Assembly (NCBI GenBank): GCA_021801525.1
Contig: JAJYXW010000006.1
Coordinates: 1-56,238, forward strand
DNA length: 56,238 nucleotides
Direction: 5' to 3'
Source of the DNA: Actinomycetes bacterium
GTDB lineage: Bacteria > Actinomycetota > Acidimicrobiia > Acidimicrobiales > JAJYXR01
Made by a program: the position numbers and the translations under genes. How positions within the stretch are numbered: the stretch's first letter is position 1; every line of letters starts with the position of its first letter. Under the pieces are notes generated by a model, which was not told the origin of the DNA, did no database searches, and saw nothing but the letters and a program-made list of their open reading frames with translations. This document shows, one piece after another, positions 28,293 to 37,504 of the stretch.

Positions 28293-31200
28293 CGACCCGG
28301 GCGAAGCGCGAGCATCGGATCGGCCGCCGGCGACCGTCGTCGTACCCGTCTGGAACGCCTGGGCGACGACGAAGGCATGTCTCCAAGCACTCCGCAGCAC
28401 GCTCGGGGATCGCGACAGGGTCGTGGTGGTGGACAACGGCTCGAGCGACGCGACGCCCGCCGCACTAGCCGAGGAGCAATGGGTCCAGGTGGTGCGCAAC
28501 GCCACGAACTGTGGCTTCGCCGCCGCGTGCAACCAAGGCGCCGCGTCGGCCTCGACGGAGATCCTCGTGTTCTTGAACAACGACACGCTTCCGACGGCAG
28601 GCTGGCTCGACAGGCTGCTCGAGCCATTCGGCCACCCCGAGGTGGGCGCTGCGGGACCAGTATCGAACCGGGCAGGGGGCTCCCAGCTCGCACAGATCCC
28701 TGGCAACGCCTACAGAGACGATGACCCCCGATCGCTCGAGCGCTTCACCAGCGAGTGGGCCGCAGGCCATCGTGGGTCAATTCGTCAAGCCGCGCGCCTG
28801 AGCGGGTTCTGCTTCGCGACGCGCAGAGAGGCATTCGAGGGGGTCGGCGGCTTCGACGAGAGCTACGGGATTGGCGGTTACGAAGACGACGACATTTCGA
28901 TGCGCCTACGGGCCGCAGGCTGGCGCCTCGTCGTCGCCGAGTCGTGCTTCCTCCACCACGCAGGTCATGCCACCTTCGATGCGAACGGCCTCGTCTGGCA
29001 CGAGCACCAGCGGGCAAACCGTGGTCGCTTCGTCCGGAGCCAGCAAGCGCCGAAGGAGCCGCTCCTCAGCACCTGCGTAGTGGCCGGGAAAGAGGCCGGG
29101 CAGCTCGACGCGGTGCTCGGGTCCATCGAAGGTCTCGATGACGACCTGGTAGTCCTCGTCAACGACGCCATGCCGCCCGAGCTGGCCGAACGTGTACGCA
29201 GCCGCGGTGCCACCGTGATCGCTCCTCGCGACGCATCCGACCGCGCCGGTTCACGGAACGAAGCGTTGCAGGCTGCGAGAGGCCGCTTCGTGCTCTGGCT
29301 CGAAGCCGGTGAGTCCGTTCTCGGTGCTGCCGACGCGATCCTCGAATCGCTCGTCGGTGCTGCCGACGCCGCCGCGTACCGCGTAAGCATCAGGAACCTG
29401 ACGGCATACGGAGTCGGCACCCGCTCATGGACAGCCGAGCTCCGGCTCTTCCCCCGGGCGCTGGTCTCGTGGCAAGGCACCGGCCTACCGGTCCTGACGC
29501 AGTCGTGCAGCCTTTCAACGACGCCGCTCGTCGGGGCATGCCTCCTGCACTTCGGTGCCATGGCCGACATCTACGGCATGGCAAGCCGGGCGGAGCTTGC
29601 GTACCGCTCGGCACACGAGGTTCTGCCGGAGGGCCTGGCCCAAGGACTCGTCGAGCTGGACCTGGCCCGCAAGTCGCTTGTCGCCGAGCGCCTCGCCACC
29701 TCGGTGACTCACGCCGAGAGAGCTGTCGCCCTCCTGGCCGCGGAGCCCTCGCTCCTGCGGCTTGCATCGAGGATCTTGATTGAAGGCCTTGCCCAGCGCG
29801 GGCAGGTCGACAGAGCGCAGAGCGCCTTGGAGCACCTGCGCGCCGCCTGCCATTGCCCCGTCCTCCCCGACCTGCTCGAGTCGGCGCTCCTGGAGCGAAG
29901 CCGTGACAGCGCCGGCGCCCTCCGCTCCCTGGAACGGGTCCGCAGAGCGATCGGCTCCGACGGAGCCGAAGATGACGACGGGTACCGTTACACGTCAGAC
30001 ATGCTGGCAAGCCGCAGGGCACAGCTCTTGGCCGACCTCGGTCGCCACGCGGAGGCAGCAGACATCCTCATCGGCCTCCTCTCGGCCAAGTCGAGCTGCC
30101 GGAGGGAGTCGCTCGCGGGTGACGTCGCGGTGCTGGCCGCCAGCCTGGCGGCCTCCGGGCGCGGCCAGGCCGAGCTGGCTGCTGCGGTCGAAGCGTCCGA
30201 GCTAGCAGGCCTAGTGCTCCCTCAAGTCGCCCAGCTCGAAGGCGGACTCGCGAGCGAGGTGCTCGCTGCCCTCCTGGCACGCCACGAAGGCAGCCTGGCG
30301 GTGCTGGCTACGGCCGCATCCATCGCGCGAAGGCTGCCCGTGGCCGAGGCCATCGGCTGGTCCTCGCGCCTCAGGACCGCAGGGCTCGCGGAAAGCTGCC
30401 CGCTCCGGGCGATCGCCGACGACCCGGCGCGCGACCCCCTCGACAGAGCGCAGGCGGCGCTCGTCGCCTACAAGGCGTTCGGGGACAACCGAGCCCTGCC
30501 CGCTTTTCGCGCCGTGGCAGGCACGATGGCAGCCGCAGGCCATGCAAGCATGCTGGAGGAGTCCGTCAGGCAGATCGCACCCGAGCTGGCTGGCGAGCTC
30601 GGAGACCTTAGGTCCCTGCCCGCTCCGAGGCGCCTTCCGTACGGGCTCGATGCCCATATGGACACCTCGCGCTACCACCGCTGGATCGAGCGCCACGAGC
30701 GTCGCGAGCGCTCCAACGCCGAAGATGGCAGCGAGCCAGGGCCTCTGACTCGACCGAGCGGGCCCCTCGTGAGCGTCCTTGTTCCCGTTCACCGGCCGCC
30801 TGCGGAGTACCTCCGCGCCTGCATCGAGTCGGTTCGCGCTCAGAGCTATGGGAACTGGGAGCTCTGCATGTCCGTGAGCGACCCAGGCGATCGCCCGGCC
30901 GCGCGCCTTCTCGAAGAAGCAGCCCTGGCAGACCGCAGGATACGGGTGCGCCATGCTCCTCAGGCAAGCGGGATCTCCGCCAACACGAACTCTGCGTTTG
31001 CCATGGCCACCGGAGAGCTGATCGGCTTCCTCGACCAGGACGACGTGCTCGCGCCACGGGCGCTCGAGGCCATGGTCGATGCACTCGAAGAAGCTCCCTC
31101 GGCCGTGGCTGCGTACTCCGACGAAGACGTGCTCCTCGGTGAGAACCGCCGGGTGACGCCCTTTTTCAAGCCGGACTGGTCGCCCGACTACCTACTCCAG

Positions 31201-33123
31201 TGCAACTACGTAAACCACTTCGTCGTGGTGCGGAGAGGAGTGCTCCAGAGCCTGGGTGGCCTCAGCCCAGATGCCGACGGAGCGCAGGACTGGGATCTGC
31301 TGCTTCGGCTCGGCGAGCTCGGAAGCGACATAATCCACGTCCCCGAGGTCCTCTACCACTGGCGATCCTGGAGCGAGTCGATGAGTCGTGGTGCGGCACC
31401 CAAGCCCTGGGCGGTTGGAATGGGCAGGCAAGTGGTGGAGAGGGCACTCGCCCGGCGCGGAGAGGCGGCGCGCACGGCACTAGGGCTGCTTCCCGGATGG
31501 TTTGAGATCGCACGCAGGCCAGTGACGCCAGCCGACGTCGTGCTGGACGCGCGCCGCGCTGCGGAAGGAACCGAGGCGTGGCTGCAATTGCTGCACTATC
31601 GGATGGCAGCGGGCGAGGTCGCGAGCGTCGAGGTCGTGACCGATGACGGTACCGGGTGGAAGGCCGTCGACGACGCCTGCTCCCGTGGCCGGGCCCCGAG
31701 CCTCTGCCTGGTCTCTGCCGATGCCAGGCCGACGTCAGGGAATTGGCTGCCTGATCTGATCGCCCAGGTGGAGCGCGACGGCATCGGGGCAGCCGGCGCC
31801 CGCCTGCTCGGCGTGGACGGCACCTTACGCCACGCAGGAAACGTGGTGGGCATGGGTGCCACGGTGGGCAACCTGTTCGAGGGCCTTCCAGCAGGAGCAG
31901 TGGGCTACATGGGCTGGGATCGCTGCACGCGGGAGGTAAGCGCCGTGAGCGGCGCCTGCATCGCGCTGTCGAGGCGGTCCTACGAAACCGCAGGAGGGTT
32001 CCACGACGAGATGGGCCCGCTAGCCGCAGTGGACCTGTGCCTTCGCATCCGCGACGCTGGAGAGCGTGTGCTCTACGTTCCGAGCGCCGAGCTGGTGGTG
32101 AGTGACGCCCCCGTCGACGACCCGGAGGCCGTCCGGGCGGCAGAGGCAGCAGAGGCTGCCTTCAGGGCTCGTTGGATGCCGGGGGGAACGTACCGGGATC
32201 CCTACTTCCCAGCCGCGTTCGCCAGGGACCGGTCGTGGTGCACTCTTGCACTACCGGACGAGGGCGGACCTGCAAAGGGCCGGCACGCACGATCGGGTGG
32301 TCCCGATGCGAGCATAGTGATACCACTATTCAACCGTGCTGACCTGACGCGCCGATGCATAGAGGCGCTGGCAGCGAACACTCCCGCAGGACGTTACGAG
32401 CTCGTTCTCGTCGACAACGGCTCCCGCGACTCCACGGGCGCTCTGCTCGACGAGCTGGAGCACGCAGACCTTCCCGTCATCATCCAGCGCAACAAGGACA
32501 ACCTTGGCTACGCGCGCGCGTGCAACCAGGGAGTCGAGGCGGCAAACGGCAAGCATGTGGTGCTGCTCAACAACGACACGGAGGCGTGCCCCGGATGGTT
32601 CGAGCCACTGGTCGAGGCTCTGGAGAGCAACCCGCTCGTAGGGGCGGCGGGCGCGAAGCTCGTCTACTCCGACGGCACGATCCAGCACGCCGGCCTGCTC
32701 CTCGCGGAGACGGCCGGAGGGGAGCTGGAGGGCCTGCACCGCTTCCTCCGCTTCCCCGCTGCCCACCCCGCTGCTAACGTCCGCGAGCCGGTGGCCGCGG
32801 TCACCGGAGCTGCCGTCGCTCTACGCCGCGAAGCTCTGGACGCCGCGGGCGGCCTCGACGAGGAATTCTGGAACGGCGACGAGGATCTCGACCTGTGCCT
32901 GAAGCTACAGGCCTTGGGCTGGCAGATCCTCTACGTGCCCGAGTCGTCCCTAGTCCACCACGAGTCCGGCTCCGGACTCGAGCGCTACCGCTCGGTCGCC
33001 CAGAACCGTGCCCTCCTGAGCGCCAGGTGGCTCGACCGCGTGCCGCCCGGCCTGCTGAGCGCTAACCGAGGACCCGGCACCGCCAATGCGCGCACGGCCA
33101 CGAGGACCGCGACATGTGCATGA
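28282..33123 (+). CDS. Giant multi-domain glycosyltransferase (GT2 x3-4, TPR, shared module)
   Basis: 1613 aa. Domains: GT2-1 (about 15-250; TVVVPVWNAWATTKACL, FLNNDTLPTAGW, GGYEDDDISMRL), a degenerate GT2-like domain lacking a clear DxD (about 257-420), a helical/TPR-like part (about 430-620), the shared unknown module (about 631-750), GT2-3 (about 828-1060; VSVLVPVHRPPAEYL, FLDQDDVLAPRA, DWDLLLRLGE), a partial GT2-like half (about 1080-1300; GAAGARLLGVDGTLRHAG, VSAVSGACIALSR), and GT2-4 (about 1340-1590; SIVIPLFNRADLTRRCIEAL, LLNNDTEACPGWFEPL, GDEDLDLCLKLQALGW). It mirrors the 1414-aa protein in layout. The last about 25 residues are unlike the family and lie at a recombination junction. 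Confidence 0.85.
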   Translation: MPVSDPGEARASDRPPATVVVPVWNAWATTKACLQALRSTLGDRDRVVVVDNGSSDATPAALAEEQWVQVVRNATNCGFAAACNQGAASASTEILVFLNNDTLPTAGWLDRLLEPFGHPEVGAAGPVSNRAGGSQLAQIPGNAYRDDDPRSLERFTSEWAAGHRGSIRQAARLSGFCFATRREAFEGVGGFDESYGIGGYEDDDISMRLRAAGWRLVVAESCFLHHAGHATFDANGLVWHEHQRANRGRFVRSQQAPKEPLLSTCVVAGKEAGQLDAVLGSIEGLDDDLVVLVNDAMPPELAERVRSRGATVIAPRDASDRAGSRNEALQAARGRFVLWLEAGESVLGAADAILESLVGAADAAAYRVSIRNLTAYGVGTRSWTAELRLFPRALVSWQGTGLPVLTQSCSLSTTPLVGACLLHFGAMADIYGMASRAELAYRSAHEVLPEGLAQGLVELDLARKSLVAERLATSVTHAERAVALLAAEPSLLRLASRILIEGLAQRGQVDRAQSALEHLRAACHCPVLPDLLESALLERSRDSAGALRSLERVRRAIGSDGAEDDDGYRYTSDMLASRRAQLLADLGRHAEAADILIGLLSAKSSCRRESLAGDVAVLAASLAASGRGQAELAAAVEASELAGLVLPQVAQLEGGLASEVLAALLARHEGSLAVLATAASIARRLPVAEAIGWSSRLRTAGLAESCPLRAIADDPARDPLDRAQAALVAYKAFGDNRALPAFRAVAGTMAAAGHASMLEESVRQIAPELAGELGDLRSLPAPRRLPYGLDAHMDTSRYHRWIERHERRERSNAEDGSEPGPLTRPSGPLVSVLVPVHRPPAEYLRACIESVRAQSYGNWELCMSVSDPGDRPAARLLEEAALADRRIRVRHAPQASGISANTNSAFAMATGELIGFLDQDDVLAPRALEAMVDALEEAPSAVAAYSDEDVLLGENRRVTPFFKPDWSPDYLLQCNYVNHFVVVRRGVLQSLGGLSPDADGAQDWDLLLRLGELGSDIIHVPEVLYHWRSWSESMSRGAAPKPWAVGMGRQVVERALARRGEAARTALGLLPGWFEIARRPVTPADVVLDARRAAEGTEAWLQLLHYRMAAGEVASVEVVTDDGTGWKAVDDACSRGRAPSLCLVSADARPTSGNWLPDLIAQVERDGIGAAGARLLGVDGTLRHAGNVVGMGATVGNLFEGLPAGAVGYMGWDRCTREVSAVSGACIALSRRSYETAGGFHDEMGPLAAVDLCLRIRDAGERVLYVPSAELVVSDAPVDDPEAVRAAEAAEAAFRARWMPGGTYRDPYFPAAFARDRSWCTLALPDEGGPAKGRHARSGGPDASIVIPLFNRADLTRRCIEALAANTPAGRYELVLVDNGSRDSTGALLDELEHADLPVIIQRNKDNLGYARACNQGVEAANGKHVVLLNNDTEACPGWFEPLVEALESNPLVGAAGAKLVYSDGTIQHAGLLLAETAGGELEGLHRFLRFPAAHPAANVREPVAAVTGAAVALRREALDAAGGLDEEFWNGDEDLDLCLKLQALGWQILYVPESSLVHHESGSGLERYRSVAQNRALLSARWLDRVPPGLLSANRGPGTANARTATRTATCA

Positions 33124-33290
33124 AGATACAGGCCTTGGGCTGGCAGATCCTCTACGTGCCCGAGTCGTCCTTAGTCCACCACGACTCGCAGTCCGGGCCC
33201 GAACTGCTCATCAACGTGTGGGACAACATCTCCCTGTTCACCAAGCGGTGGAAACACAACGTCCCCGAAAAGGAGATGGTGCGGACATGA
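33096..33290 (+). pseudogene. Truncated GT2 gene, 3' end only
   Basis: In frame with 33096 the DNA reads GHEDRDMCMKIQALGWQILY and continues to TGA 33288-33290. This is the last 65 residues of a second GT2 gene. About 60 bases (33132-33190) are nearly identical to the end of the preceding gene (32910-32970). Upstream of 33096 the frame is unrelated and closed by TAA at 33063, so the 5' part is missing. Its stop overlaps the next ATG (ATGA), showing that it once was the coupled upstream gene of the aminotransferase operon. A short product from ATG 33114 (58 aa) is possible. Confidence 0.75.
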
Positions 33291-34540
33291 CCGCCGTCCC
33301 CACCGTCGACACTGGCGCGCACGCCACAGGCAACAGCCTGGGGCGGGCCACCACACGCAGCGTCGATGACCTGGCCGCCTTCGGCGGAGTCCCGCTGTTC
33401 AGCACCCCACGGTCCGCGTCGAACCTGGTGCAACCGCCTGCCGACACCGTCCTCGGATACTGCGACGTGTCTCTGGCCGCGCACCGCTACACCAACAACG
33501 GACCGCTGGTCCAAGAGCTCGAAGCACGCCTGGCCCGGTTCCACGAGACCCGGCACTGTGTGGCTGTCGCCAACGCCTTCTGGGGACTGGTCCTCGCCAT
33601 GCGTGCCCTCGCCCTCCCCGGACGGGCCGAGATCGTCCTACCGTCGCTTACCTACCGGCGGATGGGTGATGTCGCCTGGTGGGCCGGCCTCATCCCCCGG
33701 TTCTGCGACGTCGACCCAGCCACCTTGGCGCCGAGCGCGGCCACCATGGCGGCGTGCATCAACGACGACACCGCGCTGCTGCTCGCCGTGCATCCCATCG
33801 TGAACTGCTGCGAGGTCGAACCGATCGAACAACTCGCCCAGACCAGCGGGCTTCCCCTACTCGTCGACGGGGTCGAGTCCTGCTACGAACGGCTCCGCAG
33901 TCGGAAGGTCGGCGGCTTCGGCAACGCCGAGGTGTTCTCCTTGCACGCCAGCAAGCTGATCAACGGCTTCGAAGGCGGCTACGTCACCACCAGCAACGAC
34001 GACCTCGCCGGCAGGCTGCGCCTCATGCGAGGCTTCGGCTTCAACGGACCCGACAACGTCGAGATGCTCGGCTTCAACAGCAAGCTCAACGAGATCCACG
34101 CGGCGATGGCGCTGGCCTGTCTCGACGGGCTCGACGAGCAGGTGGCCGCCAACCGGCGGCGCTACCTCACCTACGTCGACGCACTCCACACGATCCCAGG
34201 TGCAGACCTGCTCAGATTCGACGAGGCGCAGCAGCCGTCGTACAAGAACATCGTTGTCGAGCTCGGAGCGCCGTGGCCGCTCAGCCGTGACGACACGCTG
34301 CGGATCCTCCACGCCGAAGGCATCTTGGCCCGCGCCTACTACTCGCCGGCGCTTCACCAGCGCCCCACGTCCTACCCGGCGAGATGGGGAGACCTGCCGG
34401 TCACCGAACAGCTTACCGGACGCTACATGCTGCTTCCTTCGGGGGCGCGTGTGACAACCGACGACATCGTGGCCATCGGAGCACTGCTCGATCTGCTCGC
34501 CCGCTCCGGCGAGCGGATTAGCCGGCGGTTGGCATCTTGA
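33287..34540 (+). CDS. DegT/DnrJ/EryC1 sugar aminotransferase (first)
   Basis: 417-aa PLP enzyme of the sugar-aminotransferase type, which aminates NDP-keto-sugars. The PLP Lys is Lys223 in SLHASKLINGFEGG; the N-terminal acceptor/dimer segment ends in VALANAF-like CVAVANAFWGL and PLLVDGVESCYE supplies the PLP Asp/ring region. ATG 33287 has AAGGAG at 33270-33275 and overlaps the stop of the GT2 relic. An overlapping second aminotransferase follows. Which sugar is made is not readable. Confidence 0.9.
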   Translation: MTAVPTVDTGAHATGNSLGRATTRSVDDLAAFGGVPLFSTPRSASNLVQPPADTVLGYCDVSLAAHRYTNNGPLVQELEARLARFHETRHCVAVANAFWGLVLAMRALALPGRAEIVLPSLTYRRMGDVAWWAGLIPRFCDVDPATLAPSAATMAACINDDTALLLAVHPIVNCCEVEPIEQLAQTSGLPLLVDGVESCYERLRSRKVGGFGNAEVFSLHASKLINGFEGGYVTTSNDDLAGRLRLMRGFGFNGPDNVEMLGFNSKLNEIHAAMALACLDGLDEQVAANRRRYLTYVDALHTIPGADLLRFDEAQQPSYKNIVVELGAPWPLSRDDTLRILHAEGILARAYYSPALHQRPTSYPARWGDLPVTEQLTGRYMLLPSGARVTTDDIVAIGALLDLLARSGERISRRLAS

Positions 34541-35763
34541 CGATCGTCAAGCATCATCCTGAGGAGTTCGCCCTCCTCGGCGCAACACCGACCTATGCGG
34601 ACCCAGTGCCGGTTGGCCAGCTGTACTTCCCGACCCGTGAACGCTTCCACCATGACATGCGCCAGCTGTTCGACAGCGGATGGTTCACCAACCACGGCCC
34701 TCGCTCCCAACAGCTCGAAGCGCGACTGGCCGATCTGTTCGGCGTCGACCACGTCATCGTTGTCACCAACGCCACCTTGGGCCTGGCCATGGTCGCTGTG
34801 GCCCTCGGGCTACACGGCAACGTCGTCGTGCCGAGCTTCACCTTCGCCGCGTCGGCACAGGCGATCACCTGGGCCGGGGTGACACCCCGGTTCTGCGACG
34901 CGGATCCGGTCACCCACCAGGTAACCGCTGACACCGTCGCCGCGGCGATCGACACCGACACTTCGGCGGTGCTGGCCGTCAACCTCTGGGGTGGCACCTG
35001 CGAACCCCAGAAGATCTGCGACGTCGCAGATGAACACGGCCTGCCGGTGTTCTTCGACTCTGCCCATGGGGTGGGAGTACAGGTCGATGGCCGAGCCCTC
35101 GGGTCCCAGGGAATCGCCCAGGTGTTCTCGTTTCACGCCACCAAGATCCTCAGCGCTGGCGAGGGCGGCTGCATCTGCACCAACGACGGACACCTCGCCG
35201 GCCGGCTACGCAACATTCGCTCGAGCTACGGCGCAGGATCGGCTGTGCCCGTACCGGTGACCAGCAACGGACGGTTCTCCGAAGCCCAGGCGGTGCTCGC
35301 TCTGGCAAGCCTGGACGACTTGCCCAACAGGATCGCCCACAACCAACATATCTGGCAGCTCTACCGCGGCGCCTTCGAGGATGTCCCCGGCGTCCACCTG
35401 GTCGACCCGGCCGGCGCCGACCGCAGCAACTACCAGTACGCGGTGGTCGAAGTGGACGCCGAACCTTACGGACTGGGCCGAGACGAATTGGTCAACCTGC
35501 TGCGGGCCGAAGGGATCCTCGCCCGACGCTACTTCTACCCCGGTGTCCACCGCCTGCCGCCCTACCGGGACCAGGACACGTTCAGACGCCCGCTCCTGCC
35601 CGGCACCGACCAGCTGACCCGCACCGTCTTGCAGCTACCTATCGGGGCGCTCGTCTCAGACGAGGTGGCTGAGACGATCGGCGCGCTGGTCGCCGACGCC
35701 CACGACATGGCACCCGCGCTGCGGATCCCAAGCGAGCCGTCGTCGACGCGCAAGGTGGGCTGA
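34537..35763 (+). CDS. DegT/DnrJ/EryC1 sugar aminotransferase (second)
   Basis: 408 aa from a TTG that overlaps the previous stop (TTGA). Motifs: GPRSQQLEARLADLFGVDHVIVVTNATLGL, SFTFAASAQAITWAGVTPRFCD, VFFDSAHGVG, and the PLP Lys203 in SFHATKILSAGEGG. It is a paralogue of the preceding gene (shared ending ILARRYFYPGVH versus ILARAYYSPALH). Pairs of such enzymes often make two amino sugars or act as a heterodimer; both are inference. Confidence 0.9.
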   Translation: MTIVKHHPEEFALLGATPTYADPVPVGQLYFPTRERFHHDMRQLFDSGWFTNHGPRSQQLEARLADLFGVDHVIVVTNATLGLAMVAVALGLHGNVVVPSFTFAASAQAITWAGVTPRFCDADPVTHQVTADTVAAAIDTDTSAVLAVNLWGGTCEPQKICDVADEHGLPVFFDSAHGVGVQVDGRALGSQGIAQVFSFHATKILSAGEGGCICTNDGHLAGRLRNIRSSYGAGSAVPVPVTSNGRFSEAQAVLALASLDDLPNRIAHNQHIWQLYRGAFEDVPGVHLVDPAGADRSNYQYAVVEVDAEPYGLGRDELVNLLRAEGILARRYFYPGVHRLPPYRDQDTFRRPLLPGTDQLTRTVLQLPIGALVSDEVAETIGALVADAHDMAPALRIPSEPSSTRKVG

Positions 35764-35765
35764 AC

Positions 35766-36548
35766 ATGCAGCTTGGCATCATGCAGCCCTACTTCTTCCC
35801 CCATCTCGCCTACTTCTCGCTGATAAACGTCTGCGACCGCTGGGTGGTGTTCGACACCTCGCAGTACACCCCGAAGACCTGGATGAACCGCAACCGGCTG
35901 CTGCACCCGCAGAGCGGGTGGCTGTGGATGACCGTTCCGGTCGTCTCCGCCCCACGAGAAACCCCGATCCGCGACATCCGGCTGCACAACCCCCAGCGGG
36001 CCCGGCAAACGATCAACGGGCAGCTCGGCCACTACCGTCGGGTCGCACCCCACTGGCAGCAAGTCGAGACGCTGGTCGACGAGGTGTTCTCAGGCCTTCA
36101 AGGCGATTCGCTGGTGGAGCTCGACATCCGGTCGCTGGCCGCCGTCTGCTCCTACCTCGGGCTTGGCTTTGAGCCGCTGGTCGCCTCGGCGCTGCCTCTC
36201 GCTCTGCCCACCGTCGACCATCCCGGAGGCTGGGCACCGGCCGTCGCCGCAGCGCTCAGAGCCGACAGTTACGTCAACCCGATCGGCGGCGTGCACCTGT
36301 TCGACCTGGCGGAGTTCGCTGAGGTCGGTGTGCAGCTTCGACTGCTCGAGCAGCCCGCCTTCTCCTATCCGACCGGCCCGTTTCGCTTCGAACCGTCGCT
36401 GTCGATCCTCGACGTGTTGATGTGGAACGACGTCGACGCCGTCCGACAGGCGATCGGTGAGGCCCGGCTGCTCAGCTTCGCTCAAGCCACAGACCGGGTG
36501 GCAGCCGATGCAGCCTCTGACCTTCCCACCTTTCCAGCCCCCGTTTGA
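35766..36548 (+). CDS. WbqC-like family protein
   Basis: 260 aa. The N-terminus MQLGIMQPYFFPHLAYFSLI, then WVVFDTSQYTPKTWMNRNRL, SYVNPIGGVHLFD and FEPSLSILDVLMWN match the WbqC-like family found in polysaccharide and glycan loci. Its exact reaction is not established; an acyltransferase- or hydrolase-like role in sugar decoration has been assumed. It starts 2 bases after the aminotransferase stop. Confidence 0.9.
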   Translation: MQLGIMQPYFFPHLAYFSLINVCDRWVVFDTSQYTPKTWMNRNRLLHPQSGWLWMTVPVVSAPRETPIRDIRLHNPQRARQTINGQLGHYRRVAPHWQQVETLVDEVFSGLQGDSLVELDIRSLAAVCSYLGLGFEPLVASALPLALPTVDHPGGWAPAVAAALRADSYVNPIGGVHLFDLAEFAEVGVQLRLLEQPAFSYPTGPFRFEPSLSILDVLMWNDVDAVRQAIGEARLLSFAQATDRVAADAASDLPTFPAPV

Positions 36549-36556
36549 GATCGACC

Positions 36557-37504
36557 ATGACTCCGAGCGTCTCCGTCCTTGTCCCAGCCTTCCGCTGCGA
36601 CTACCTGGATCTGTGCGTCGCCAGCATCTTGGCCCAAACCTTCGAGGACTTCGAGCTACTGATCAGCGACGACAGCGACAGCGGCGACATCGCCGCGGTC
36701 GTCGACCGGTGGGGTGATCCGCGGATCCGCTACCTGCGCAACCCCACACCGCGTGAGCCAGGCACCAACCGGGACCATCTGATCAGCCAGGCCCGCGGCC
36801 GCTACCTGAAGTTCGTGTTCGACGACGACTTCCTACTGCCGCATTCCATCAAATGGCTCCACGCCACCATCCGCCACTTCAACGCCGCCATGGCGTTCCA
36901 CGCCCGCCAAGTGATCGACGATGCCGGCCGTGTGCAGGAATCGATCTTCGCGGTCGCCGCCGGATCCATCGGCACGCTGCCGGGCGCCGCCGTGTTCGAC
37001 GAGCTGATCTTCCATCGGCGCAACCTCATCGGCGAGCCGACCAGTCTCCTGCTCGACAAAAGCGCCCTCCAGATGATCGACCGGCCCTTCGGCCTCGACG
37101 GCCGCAGGATGCGGTTCCTCACCGACATGGCCCTCTACGCCAACCTGGCCGCCCGCAACCTTCCGATCGCCGCCGTCGGCGCCTTAGGATCGTGCTTCCG
37201 GGTACACAACCATCAGACCAGCGCTCCCACTAGCCCAGTCTACGCGGCAGGGCTGTTTGAATGGGAGCTACTCGTTCGCTGGGCTGCCGACCATCATCAC
37301 CTCAGCGCTGGCAAAGCCGTCCAGGCCATCACCGAGATCCACGCCGGCTACATGGAGCATCTCGCCGCACAACCCATCCTGCAGGCCTTCGTCGACCTGT
37401 CAGCACAGCCCGACGCCAGCAGCAACTTCCTCACCGAGGCGTTCGACACTGCACTTCGCGCCGGCTGGGCGGCTGTCGACGGCAGAACACAGGTCGCCAG
37501 ATGA
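36557..37504 (+). CDS. GT2-family glycosyltransferase
   Basis: 315 aa. SVSVLVPAFRCDYLDLCVASIL, LISDDSDSGDIAAVV and KFVFDDDFLLPHSIKWL (DDD as the metal site) define a GT-A fold. The C-terminal third is helical and lacks TM segments. ATG 36557 is preferred to the TTG that overlaps the WbqC stop. The methyltransferase ATG overlaps its stop (ATGA). Confidence 0.88.
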   Translation: MTPSVSVLVPAFRCDYLDLCVASILAQTFEDFELLISDDSDSGDIAAVVDRWGDPRIRYLRNPTPREPGTNRDHLISQARGRYLKFVFDDDFLLPHSIKWLHATIRHFNAAMAFHARQVIDDAGRVQESIFAVAAGSIGTLPGAAVFDELIFHRRNLIGEPTSLLLDKSALQMIDRPFGLDGRRMRFLTDMALYANLAARNLPIAAVGALGSCFRVHNHQTSAPTSPVYAAGLFEWELLVRWAADHHHLSAGKAVQAITEIHAGYMEHLAAQPILQAFVDLSAQPDASSNFLTEAFDTALRAGWAAVDGRTQVAR

